Assembly: GCA_030704615.1 (NCBI GenBank)
Contig: CM060732.1
Span: 50,883,053 to 50,947,052, forward strand
Direction of reading: 5' to 3'
Source: Takakia lepidozioides
Taxonomy: Eukaryota > Streptophyta > Takakiopsida > Takakiales > Takakiaceae
DNA: 64,000 bases
Part shown: positions 1 to 10,589 of the stretch, one piece after another
How positions within the stretch are numbered: the stretch's first letter is position 1
How the letters are laid out: each line of letters starts with the position of its first letter
Notes under the pieces: model-generated
What the model was told of the DNA's origin: nothing
Databases searched by the model: none
What the model saw: only the letters and a program-made list of their open reading frames with translations
Translations under genes and position numbers: made by a program

Positions 1-12
1 AGGCGTGACGCC

Positions 13-3000
13 ATGGACGGGGAGCTTTGGGCGGCCCGTATGTCAACATCTAAGCGCCATCATGCTCTTCAGCCGTCACAACCTGCTCACTTAGGTTTGT
101 GATCTCCTTCTAGTTCTCTCCGTGATTTTAGATAGGACAAGCCTGCGGAAGTGTCGTAAAAACGCTGTACAATTTAGGCCGAACACGGGTGCAACAACTG
201 AATTACCGTGTGTGCACATTGGAAGCCATCATGGTTTTAAGTTGAATGTCATCACGAATGGTTGTCGTGTTTCTGCGTCTGCATCTCTTTGGAAGCTTGT
301 GCAATTTTGAGGACAAGATTTGTTTTTGGTCCCACAACATGGCGCCGTCCTTGTCAATGTGTAGTGGCCAGTCGTTGATCCCACTTCAATTCGCAACTCC
401 AGAGTTTCAAATTCAGCTAAGATGCGTCTGACGGGATAGACTCTATCTCTTGTCGGATCAGCCTTATCTGTGAGGTGATTAATGGATTATCACCTAAGCT
501 TAGGCATTGCTGGGAATCTTTGGGGCATAGGGAGTGTCATGCTTCTGCTGGCAAAGGTAAAGCAGTCCTTTGCCCAAAGCCAATGCCCCCAATCTTTGTG
601 AGATGTCAACACAGGATCCCAATACCTGGTCAGTTGGTGTGGCCGTGAATACCTGACAATTTGTGTCATCTAAAGGGGATTAATGGTCCAGGATGCATTG
701 AATGGTCCAGCTGAAAGATGCAGAGACCTTTCAATTCCCTCAAGTAGATTGGGGTCCCAGGTTGGGAATGGGGATGGCCTAGTGGTGGATAGGATGGTCA
801 GTTGTGTTCAGCATTTGACAAACGTTGAAGGCAGTCTACTTTGCAGTACTTCACCATCAGTGTACTGTTCATCCTCTTTAATGACTTGGGGAATGCTTTT
901 GCAAGTAGAGTGGGGTCCGACTGCATTGTAGGTTTTCTCTTCCATTTTGCATGCTTCTTTGACCTGTCCACCAGTTTTCCTTCTCTTTAAGACAAGGGTT
1001 CACCACTAAGGTGTTTGCCAACGAGGTCCTGGAGACATCTTGTCCTTTGCATTTTAATTGACCATCCCAAACTAACACATCTATTGTCAAGGGACCTTTC
1101 TCGCATCAAGAACACTGCGTTGCCTCAGATGTGAATAGCTTTGGGGTCCTGTCAAGAACCACTTATGTTGTTCCAAATGTGTTCAGGCCGACTCTGGTGA
1201 AAAAGCATAGTCAGGTGGAGTAGGGGAGGAGTTTTGTTGCCGGGGTTTACCATGTGAGCACTGGCTAGTTTCGCATCGGGTAGGCATGCAATTGACACAA
1301 TCTTCACCCTCTGTACTTCTCTTTAACACATCTTCCCAGAGCCTAGGAATACGGAGGGGGAGGCTCTTTGCCGAATGCACAGTATTAGAATGGATTATGA
1401 AGTCAGAACTCTCACTGTACTTTGCAATTTAAGGATTTGAGTGACTCGTCTATGTATCGCATGTAACAAAAGCAAGAAACAGCCAGCTGGAGCCAGTTCG
1501 TCCATTTTGCATCAAGAGAATGTACTCATAAGACGTTGTTTGCCGTAGCCTTTTGCATCAAGAGACTCAACATCTTTGAGGCCCTAGGTCAAGTTCTCTG
1601 TCTGAAATTGTCCCTTTTGTTCCGGCTCAAACTGGGCGCGGGGTCAGTGGCCACAAGGCTACGGCAAACAACGTCTTATGAGTACAATCTGCTGAATTGA
1701 ACTCTTTGCTGAATCTAAAGAGTGGGGTGGGGCTGCAGACCGTCACATTAATTTAGATGATGTGGATGGGGACGAAGATGTACGCCCTGATTTCTCATGC
1801 CCTTACTGCTATGAAGACTTTGACATGGTGTCCCTCTGCTCACACCTTGAAGATGAACATTGCTTCGAATCTAAAGCCGCTGTGAGTCTTCTATAATCCG
1901 TCTTCTCCCTTTCAAAAGAAATCTTGGTTGTTGAGCATTGAAGCTATGACTGGCTTGTAGGTTTACAATTTAAGAATGGTAACCTAGCATGGGATTACAC
2001 AGGTGGTTCATAGGTTTTGAGCCCTGTAGTATGTGATGATTGCCTGGTCCATCTTTTAGACATGAGGTATATCTTGTTCACCATTCGGCTGCTTCTGGTC
2101 TCCTGGAATCTACTAAAAAGGCTCTCCAGCATTTTTTTTATTTTGCTGGATCATGAGAACCACACTATCTTTTCATAAGGTCATAACCTTGAGCAATGAA
2201 AGCAGCTGTGTGACTACTTGGCAGCCCTCAGTGACACCTGGTGATTTAGGGATTATTAACAGTAATACTCTGGCAGTATGTCCTCAAATGATGACTCTAG
2301 GGGAAGGGCCAGACCCCTACCTATAGCCCGGAATGTGGGTGATGGTTGTAGGCATATACTAAAGCTGGATTTATCCAGCACTCCTGCAGGTTATAAAGTA
2401 CTAAATCATGTGTGGGAAGCAGATTTGCCCAGTGTGTGCCGCAAAGATTCCAAAAGACATGGTGGGGCACATCTCACAGCAGCATGGCCATCTGTTCAAG
2501 ATATCCTTTTGATTGCAATATGGAGAGGGTACTAGTTATTTCAGGCATATGGACTAGATACTGTTGAGAATGGGATTCAAACATCAGTGACCTGTCATGA
2601 AATGTATGTTTATTGCCTGCTGTTCTAGTAGCAGGGTGAATATCCACTTAATTATTACGATCATAATTATTGGCGTGTAGGACCGCTCGGAGGTTGGTGT
2701 TGCAGGGCTGACAATATACGCATTGCTAGTAGCTTTCTCTCTGGAGGGATCTTCATCAGGGATGTGAAACTTGTGCTGGCAAGGGAACACTGTATGTGTG
2801 AGTGTGGGTGAGAGATAGAGTGAGAGAGTAGTGTTTGCCTTGACATCAGATTACATGCAGCGCCGAAGAAGATTCCGGAGGGCTGCGGCCCCATCGAGTT
2901 CCACTCTTTCGCTTCTCGGGAAAGAGCTTCGGGAGGCACATCTGCAGGCCCTCTTAGGAGGTGGTACATCACATACCACCAATTCTTCTGATCCTCTTCT

Positions 3001-3780
3001 CACCTCCCTGGTCTACAGCCTACCCACTCCTGAGGCAGAAGATCCTGCCAAACCCAGTGCTACTTCTGACGATTCGTTCTCAAAACCATCATCGTCAATT
3101 CATCAGCAAAGATCTAAGTGAGTTTTTGGAAGTCTCTACCCTGCATCCAACTGCCCCCTGCCCCCTCTCTCCATCCCTCCTGTTCCCTCTTACTGGTTAA
3201 GCACATGTGATTGCTGGCATTGTAATTTGGTTTTTACGTACACCATAGCTCTGGTAGTGGGAAATGCAGACTGGTTGAGTGCCTCTGCTGGTATGTATAA
3301 GGCTTGAAGGGCCAGACTTAGAGGAGGGTGTCTTGGTACATTTTAAGCTTCTCTTCTAGGGGCTGGTAAGTCCAAGTTTTACCTTGTGCAGTCCTGATGG
3401 TCCATCTGCCGCTTGTTTGCAACTGAGAAGGATTGGTGGAGTGAGGTTGTCTGCAGCAATACACAATGGTGTTGAGTATTTATTTACACCTTGATGGCAT
3501 CGTGCTTTGGGATGCCAGCTCATCTATGTAAAGAGTCCCTCTCTAAAGTTGCTTGGTGTAAAATCAGAATCTGTACACACACATACAGAGTAAGCATGAG
3601 GCTGTCTGGGCTGACACCATTTGAAATTTGTGGTGATCACTGTTCTGTCGGTGGTTTTGTGTGGACAGTGTTGATGTATCATTAACAGCAGAAGAGCGGG
3701 AACAGAGAGTGAAGGAGGCAGCATTACGTGCCAAGTTTGTGCAACAATTGGTGCTCTCGACACTATTGGGTGATAGTTAA
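13..3780 (+). CDS. Di19: Di19-family zinc-finger protein, five exons
   Basis: Drought-induced 19 proteins are plant nuclear factors with two atypical Cys2/His2 fingers. Exons that join in phase are 13-94, 1739-1881, 2423-2500, 2855-3117 and 3669-3780, giving about 225 aa, a normal family length. The N-terminus MDGELWAARM matches the family start. Exon 2 carries the acidic lead and the first finger (RPDFSCPYCYEDF, then CSHLEDEHCF). Exon 3 carries the second (ICPVCAAKIPKDMVGH, then QQHGHLFK). Exon 4 carries the basic MQRRRRFRR and the LLGKELREAHLQALLGG block, and exon 5 the C-terminal helix ending LVLSTLLGDS. Introns 1, 2 and 4 are GT-AG; intron 3 is AT-AC (separate entry). Exon 2 could instead start at 1721, which keeps the phase and adds six codons. 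No disabling lesion is seen. The family assignment is firm; the stress role is family knowledge only. Confidence 0.9.
1521..1686. repeat. 32-bp perfect inverted repeat in Di19 intron 1
   Basis: The arm at 1521-1552 (begins TGTACTCATAAGACG) recurs as its exact reverse complement at about 1655-1686 (ends CGTCTTATGAGTACA). A loop of about 100 bp separates them. The repeat lies entirely inside intron 1, just before exon 2. It could be a small foldback element, an RNA hairpin or an assembly artefact. Confidence 0.8.
2501..2854 (+). other. U12-type AT-AC spliceosomal intron (Di19 intron 3)
   Basis: After the codons for HLFK the sequence reads ATATCCTTTT, with no GT donor available. This is the canonical U12 5' splice site. 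The intron ends TGCCTTGACATCAGATTAC. CCTTGAC is a strong U12 branch-site match; its branch A at 2843 lies 11 nt before the exon, and the terminal dinucleotide is AC. Joining 2500 to 2855 is phase 0 and restores the conserved HLFK-MQRRRRFRR junction. Confidence 0.9.
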
Positions 3781-4787
3781 TATCATGTATATATGTATGT
3801 GGAGGCCGGCCTCTGGACCCTTTTAGGGTAGGTACACTTCCTGTCAGCACGACTGCTGCCATGTATTTGTTCCCCCGCCACTACTGAGGTATACAGCATT
3901 TGGATGTAGGGACGAGGCATCATAACAGTCAAGTCATCTGGTGAAGTGTGTTTAGAGAGAAGTGGAACTCCATCTTCCACAGCTCTAAACTGTAGATTAG
4001 GTAGGGCATTGCTGCCATACAAGATGGGCTGGTGTGGCTCATGGGCAAAATGGGAGCAAGCTTTTAATTCTAGGTAATGCAAGTGGAACTTTGCAGTTGT
4101 GTTCTTACTTCGTCTAATACATGAGAAGATGAGTTTAGTCCGAGGAAGTATCGCACGGATCTGGTAGGGTCTGTATCAGCTATCAACCAGATTGCCACTG
4201 GTCCTCTCTTTAGCCCTCCTTTTCTCATTCCTAAAGGATAGCCTGGTAACAACTGGGATCCCTTGGGAACTGAGGTTCCAAATGCATCCATTGTCCTCTC
4301 GGAAGTGTCCACTCGAAAAATGTTGGGTGGTAGTTAAAACTGTGGAGGGGTTCCTTTTCCACAATTTGTTGGTGGTGGTGCTACATTACTGGCAAGAGGG
4401 AGATGGGTGTCATCTGCCAGTTGACTGCAGGAATTCTTCAAAACATTGCTTACAGTCTTGTTTATCTTTGTCTGAGGCTAACGTATGACATGAGAAAATT
4501 TTCCGCAACCTAGCATCCTCACCAAGCATCCTTACCGTATCCACACTACTACACTCTCTCTCCAAATTTCTCCTCACAAAATGCAGCTCTTATGCCTTCC
4601 AGTCATTCATCCATTTGTCAGGCCCAGCAAAGCATCTTCTATGATACCAGATGCCTGGCATTAGGGTTGGGATCTGGTTTGAGGATCCGGAGTTTTGTGA
4701 AGAACGATGCAAAGCATTCTCTTGTTGCTGTTTGTGTGAAGCTCTGCTGCTGTCGGTCACGTTTTCAACACGCACACATTGCTGGAG

Positions 4788-4789
<2 letters not shown>
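3781..4789. other. Intergenic, no gene seen
   Basis: This is the stretch between the Di19 stop and the NDUFA13 5' leader. I see only short ORFs without family features. A diverged dispersed repeat lies at about 3848-3955 (separate entry). Confidence 0.6.
3848..3955. repeat. Diverged dispersed repeat, copy 1
   Basis: It shares an ordered series of words with about 6118-6222: CTGC(T/C)GCCATGTA, TATACAGCA(T/C)TTGG, then AACAGTCAA(G/T)TCATCTGG. Spacing is similar and small indels separate the words. The two copies flank NDUFA13 in the same orientation. Confidence 0.6.

Positions 4790-4792
<3 letters not shown>

Positions 4793-4839
<47 letters not shown>
4793..4839. repeat. (CT)n microsatellite in the NDUFA13 upstream region
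   Basis: A nearly pure CT run is followed by repeated CATTT units (about 4840-4865). It lies about 180 bp upstream of the NDUFA13 start codon, in the expected promoter or 5' UTR, where CT-rich tracts are common in plants. Confidence 0.9.
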
Positions 4840-4843
<4 letters not shown>

Positions 4844-5021
4844 CCATTTCATTTCATTTCATTTCTCTCTCGAGAGCTATAGTGAGCACTCACGAGAAGT
4901 CTTGCGTCTGCCAGATTTTAGTGAATCGAGAAGCGGCAGTGTTGGGGTCCTGATCTTAGATTAGGGCCTCAAAAGAGTGACAGAAGAGAAGACGCGGGGG
5001 TGAACAACAACAACAGCAACC

Positions 5022-6078
5022 ATGACGGAGGCCACGATAAGAAACCAGAAGGGCTTGGCCAGCGTCAAGGATATGCCCATCCTGCAGGATGGGCCTCCGC
5101 CGGGGGGATTCCCACCTGTGCGATACGCTCGCAAGATCGCCAACAGTGGGCCGAGTGGCTTGACTATTTTGCTGGTCTCGTCAGCTGTCATAAGTTATGG
5201 TCTGTACCAAGTGGGCGTGGGCAACCATAAACGAAGGTCAGTGCCAATCTCCTGCCCCTCATGCTCTACACCCAGACTGAATCTGCACTATACACTGCTC
5301 AATTTCTATGGGAGTCTCATAAACACTAGGGTTTTGTACTATTATGGACTCGGTATCTCTATGAGTGGTATGCTGTCTGCCAGTATTGAAGCGCACATTT
5401 GGTGGTTCTGCTTGTAGCACTTAGAGTTGGAATTGTTTATCAACTATCTCAGAGTCGTCGTTCGGTTTATCCCTTTCCACGTGCTAAATCTTAGCTTCTT
5501 CATTGACAGGGCGTATAAGGCAGAAAAGATCGCTGCACGCCAAGCCATAGTACCGCTCATCCAGGCTGAGGAAGATGCAAGGTAAATCTGACTCTTACTG
5601 GAATGATAGATGCCCCACACATAAGTGACGTGATTAGGAAAGTTATGTTCATAATTGTGTAATCTTTCAAAGTACTCTGAACCTCCCCTGCAGTCTAAAC
5701 TGAGGAGAAGGTTCTCCTTGTATTCTGTATGAGGTTCGAGTGTTTTTTGTTCCTCATCAGGCAATTTGACCAATGTTATGCTGGAGTTGAACACATTGTA
5801 CCGAGAGATATGCTGAGGAATGTTTTTAGGAAAGTCTCTAGATTTTAACACAGAAATGGTTATCAGTGCATGCCTTCTTTTACTCTCTTTTTGCCTCTTC
5901 ACAAAATCTGTGGAATTTGTTGGATGACCTATGCAGGTTTGTCAGGGAAAGGAAGAAGCTTCTGGAAGAAGAGGCTAGGGTGATGGCCCATGTGCCAGGC
6001 TGGAAGGTGGGTGAAAATGTGTATAACTCAGGCAGGTGGTTGCCGCCTGCTACTGGCAAACTTACTACTGATTTCTAA
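5022..6078 (+). CDS. NDUFA13: NADH dehydrogenase 1 alpha subcomplex subunit 13 (GRIM-19/B16.6), three exons
   Basis: This is a supernumerary subunit of mitochondrial complex I, anchored in the inner membrane by one N-terminal helix. Exons 5022-5236, 5510-5581 and 5937-6078 join in phase through GT-AG introns and encode 142 aa, close to the usual plant length of about 143. Visible family blocks are the proline- and glycine-rich [15 protein letters not shown], the single membrane segment near residues 46-65 ([19 protein letters not shown]), a charged helix in exons 2 and 3 ([24 protein letters not shown]), and the C-terminal signature [13 protein letters not shown]. The ATG gives the usual short N-terminus. 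The reading frame is intact and the gene is probably functional. INDH, which helps assemble the same complex, lies about 12 kb downstream on the same strand. Confidence 0.95.
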
Positions 6079-7360
6079 GTATCAGTCTCTAAGGTTTGTA
6101 GGAAGACTATTGGTTTCCTGACTGCCGCCATGTACTTTCGTTGCCTCCCCTGCCCAGATATACAGCACTTGGTTGGCAGGAAGGAACATTTTAACAGTCA
6201 ATTCATCTGGGTGATTGATATGCTCTGGCCCATGTTTAAAGACAAGTAGAACCTGGTCATCCACCTGAAGATAAGGTTAGGTGTCAGCAGTTCTGCTTTT
6301 GAAGTAGTTACAATATGAAGGTGGGCGTGTGACTGTTCTGCCACGCAAGTTAGTGGATGTATTCTGGTCTTTAACAGCCTGATCGTTCCGGGTCTTTTTG
6401 GCTGTCTTTGTATTCATTTGGCACCCCTTCAAAGCTTAGTCTGATAGAATAATGCTGGGAATATGGGATTGGAAATGAGCCATAGGGGACTAAGGTGAAG
6501 GTTTCAAGGGCATTTTTCTCTTCAGAGTGTCCAGTCACAAGAAAAATTAGTGCCCTAGTGGAAATTGGGACAGGATGCCCTTGCTACATCTGGCTGTTGG
6601 CTTTAGCAGTTGGTATCGTATTCCCGTCAGGAAAAGATGAGGGCTACACCTGTGCTAGTAGGGAGTGTCACACAATGGCATGCCATCCACAATTCTTACT
6701 GAAGGCATGGATTTATGTGGTGGAAACTAAATTGTTTGCCAACTTGTTTTGTATCAATCTGGGCCTCTCTGATGCTGTGTAATTTGGTTGATCTGGAGGT
6801 TGCCATGAGGGTTGTAAAGCTTAACCACCCATGGAACCGTATGAAGAATTTAAGGATTGGTAGTAGAAGTCCATACAATGTGGTGGATTCAAGCAACTAG
6901 GTGCTTCTCTCCCAGCTTACAATGCACTGAAATGGAGAGTGATAGTCCTCTGGCGAAACATCAGAACTGGGTTCATAGTACGAAGGTGAAATGCAATGGC
7001 CTCATACCACAACTATATCCAAAGCCAGTAGTATTAAAATCATATTCCTCAACACATCCCACAATTTCTTTCTGGTGTCATTGACAATTGCTGGGACCAT
7101 TGAATTTTTTGCCATTGATTGAAGGGCGAAATCCTGTTCATCCAAACATGCTCGATTCTCTAGTGCGCACAATAATCTGCGATACCTCGAGCCTTTGTCA
7201 CTGAGTTATCACTGTAATTGTCTGCACCAGTTATTGGGGGGAGGGTTCCAACAACCCAAGACCTACATAAGGAGAGCTGGCAGTGTTTACTCTTTGATAC
7301 CATATTTTGCATAGCCTGGTGGGCAGGAATACTCGAGACAGCCGAATTCATGCCTGGATG
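6079..7360. other. Intergenic, no gene seen
   Basis: A second copy of the dispersed repeat seen at 3848 lies at about 6118-6222. The remainder has only short ORFs without recognisable domains. Confidence 0.55.
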
Positions 7361-7362
7361 GA

Positions 7363-7452
7363 GCCCTGTAGAGAGCATGCCCGGGAGAGAGCTCTGTAGA
7401 GAGCATGCTTGGGATAGCGCTCTGTATAACTTGGAGAGTCCTGGGAGAGAGA
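7363..7452. repeat. Degenerate tandem repeat, about 28 bp, about 3 units
   Basis: Units start with GCYCTGTAGAGAGCATGC and end with a GGGAGAGA-like string. They recur from 7363, 7391 and 7419. The third unit is diverged. Confidence 0.6.
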
Positions 7453-7855
7453 TGGGCAACTCTGCAGTGAAGCATGTTCAGAGTGATGCCTGCAAATGTG
7501 CTCTGGAAAGCAGTTTTGACGTTTGTAAAGGACGAAAGTGCATTAGGCTAACGTGCACTCTTAGCCTTTTCTCGTTACATAACGGATAATCAGGTGTTAC
7601 ATTAGCATTTCTCCGTTATGAGTAAGGCTGTGGTTCGTTGGGCAGCTGATGAGAAACAGAGCCATGGCTCTGCAAGCGGGGCGATGTTGTGGAGTCGACG
7701 AGGTGTGAGCTTGCAGGCTAGGCTTCAGGGACCGATCCTGCAATTAGGCTATGTCTGCGTCCACTTTCTTCTTCTCCTTCCTCGTGATCTCAGGAGGGGG
7801 ACACACCTTGATGACATAAACCCAGCCTTCCAAGGGTTGGAGAGTGTTGCTTTAG

Positions 7856-9358
7856 GTTTGCGGCCAAGGGGAAGCGATGGAGAAGATTCTGTCTGGAGAC
7901 TGTGGGGGCGGAGATTATTAGCATAATTAGCCCTGTGTCTATTTGCATGCTGCTAGTGGTGCTCTTAGTGCGCAGCTTGCCCCCCCATGGATCCGCAGCC
8001 CCTGTAGCGAGCATTGCCATGCTGGTATATGACGAGCAGCCCACAGACTCCTTCTCTTAAAAGCTTGGGGGGGCCTTCTTGAATGCATTGGTTTTTGTTG
8101 CGATTGTTACAGTGGTCACATTCTTGCTAGTACTGCTTTTCTACTTTCGATGTACCAAATGCTTAAAAGGCTACATGGGGTTCTCAGCTTTCACTATACT
8201 GGCCTACATGGGGTGCGGTGTGGTAGTCCTCTTGATACAACGGTGGTCCATTCCCATCGACGTCATCACTTTCTCAATCTGTCTATTCAATTTTTCAATT
8301 GTCGGGGTTCTGGCAGTTTTCTTTAGTCGGATGCCAATTGTCTTGACCCAAGGTTACTTGGTGTTTATCGGCAGGCTGGTGGCCTTCTGGTTTACCATGC
8401 TTCCTGAATGGACAACCTGGGTCCTGTTAATGGCCATGGCAATCTATGATATTGTTGCAGTTCTAGTGCCGGGAGGTCCCCTCAATATGCTTGTGGAGCT
8501 GGCCATCTCAAGAGACGAAGAACTGCCCGCACTAATATACGAGGCTCGCCCCATCATGACAAACGAGATTCCCGCTCCTCCACGCCTCTCTTCAACCTCC
8601 ACCGCTCCGCCCCTAGTGAGAACTCAACCAAGGCGATGGAATAGGCGACGGGCGTCTAGATCTGTGGCCACTCAGAACAGACCAGGGCTTTCATCTCAAG
8701 TCATAGCCACAGAGCTGGGAAGGGCAGAGCAGGGAACACAGAATGGCAGCCCTGATAGGGTACTCTCACGTGGGGAAGGTTAAACGATTCTTCTCAGTGG
8801 TGCCGGCAAGCCTCACACATGCAGGCACTCTTGGGTCCAGATTGGACTCGGTAAGCGGAGATGTAGGTAGTCCGAATACCAATGTCAATGACTTGCAAAA
8901 TCCTGAGAATTCTCTCTCAGTAACAGCTTCGAGCCCATTGGAATTTGACGCAGATGATGACACTGCCCCATTGGTAAGGGGTCTGATTCCGACACTGTTC
9001 CCAATGGAAGCAGCGATGGAGAGAATGGAAGCAGGGGGCCCAGTGACCACTTTGGATGAACCAGATGACGATGATGACGGACTGGGATGCTGGTGCTATC
9101 AAGTTGGGACTAGGATACTTCATCTTCTACAGCGTGCTGGTAGGAAGGGCAGCTATGTTTTATTTGATGACGGTGTATGCCTGCTATCTTGCATCATCGG
9201 CTGTGCTTGGTGCTACCTTGATTCTATTGGCATTCTGGCGTCGAGCTCTCCCTGCCCTCCCCATCTCAATTTCTTTGGGTGTAGTTTTCTACTTATTGAC
9301 ACGCCTCATTCTGGACCCCTTTGTGGTGGACTTGGCAACACATCTTGTGTTCGTCTGA
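7856..9358 (+). pseudogene. PSEN: Presenilin-like intramembrane aspartyl protease locus with several lesions
   Basis: Presenilin is the catalytic subunit of gamma-secretase and has nine membrane spans. TM1 appears as AEIISIISPVSICMLLV (7908 on), then TM2-TM6 with FYFRCTKCLKGYMGFSAF, LPEWTTWVLL and the TM6 catalytic YD (Asp codon 8448-8450). Next come the ISRDEELPALIYEARP block, a long acidic loop, TM7 GLGY, TM8 and TM9 with the PALP motif, and a stop at 9356-9358. Lesions: an in-frame TAA at 8058-8060 between TM1 and TM2; a frame change in the loop near 8740-8785; a +1 change near 9093 (GLG to AGAIKLGLG); the catalytic GxGD Asp is Tyr (TAC, 9116-9118); RAAMYD reads RAAMFY. The locus lacks an in-frame ATG before TM1. 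An exon may start at 7856 after a TTTAG acceptor. It is either a decaying gene or a copy with several sequence errors. The identity is certain; activity is unlikely as written. Confidence 0.88.
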
Positions 9359-10589
9359 TAAAGAGTTTAGGTCAGCTTAAACCACTTGAAATCATATCTC
9401 TCTATTTTCCTCAGCCTTTGCTTCTCTATTTCTGACTCCTAGCTTTGCCTGTCCCTCACACTCCCTTGTGTTTGGAGCTGTAATTTGAGAGAGCTCATCA
9501 GATCTCAAGTGAAGGTAAGAGCAGAGCTCCTAAGCTCTGTGCCATGAAGGCTTAGGCCCTAATGTACGAGCCCGGCTTTGGTGGACCCACTCCAAAATGG
9601 AACATACAACATACTCTCATGGATGAGGGTATATTTCTCATTTGACTATCATCTACTAACCATATGAAAGACACCCTACCTATCATACATATGCGGTAAA
9701 AGTTTCAGGTCATTTGACCATGTCATTAGAAAGATTATAACAAAATTCCAAGCCCAAAATTTGTAGTTTACTCCAGTTTGAGATTGAAAAAATGCTTCGA
9801 CCAAGCATTTGACCTCCAAATGATTTGCATTGATATAGGCCACCCTGATATAGGCCACCCTGATTCCGATTATGAGGCACCTAAAGCAGGTTGGCCCAAA
9901 ATTTCAGAGCCCAAATCCAAAATCTCAGAAGGGTTGCTTTGTATTGGAAAATAGGGTAAAAAAAACCATGAAGTACAATTGACATCCAAATCAGCCTTAG
10001 GGTATCGAAATTTTCATTGGAACCAAATTTCTTTGGTCATATTGTTCCTTCTTGCCTGATCATTTACTCACTAGCTTGACAAAACCATGCATGATTCTAA
10101 CCTATGCACATGTAGATTTCCATTTTTGTGAATTCCTACTTCAATTCCAACTCATGCCAACTAATGCATGAGCCAACAGACAGTTCCAAAAAAAATTTAC
10201 AACATCATCGGTTGTGGACAAATGACAGGGGCAAACAAACCGTACACACCCACGTCACCCACAACCCGACGATCATCATGGAAACACATAGACGACCCCT
10301 TTACGCATCAATACCCACCACAGAACAGAGATAACCACACCCCATGCCACACATACCCATGCCTCCACACCTCACACACCTACCAACACAGGCCAACACC
10401 CCGGTGAACACTGATACACACAAGCAATACACACACGCAAAAGATGACAGTAGCAAACTGAGTTCAATCACCTCGATCCATCGCGGTGTGCCTTACTCCA
10501 GCACGCCCAAAGGCACAAGTGGTTGTCATCACATCCAGAGCAGTAATAATGATCGTGGACATGGCATACAACACACAACCGCCTCGATG
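9359..10589. other. Intergenic, no gene seen
   Basis: This stretch follows the presenilin stop. A short exact tandem duplication (GATATAGGCCACCCT twice, 9834-9863) is the only structure noticed. The far end may include an undetected terminus of the piggyBac element. Confidence 0.5.

Noticed and set aside
4590-4964. ORFs with Ser-Leu or Arg-Glu runs
   Set aside because: They are translations of the CT microsatellite on both strands.
8024-8063. Short intron that would remove the presenilin TAA
   Set aside because: A GTATAT...AAAAG interval exists but is only about 40 nt and would delete residues that match the family linker.
8743-9435. Separate 230-aa gene between presenilin parts
   Set aside because: Its first half fits the acidic loop of presenilin, and its end is the out-of-frame reading of TM7-TM9, so it belongs to the presenilin locus.
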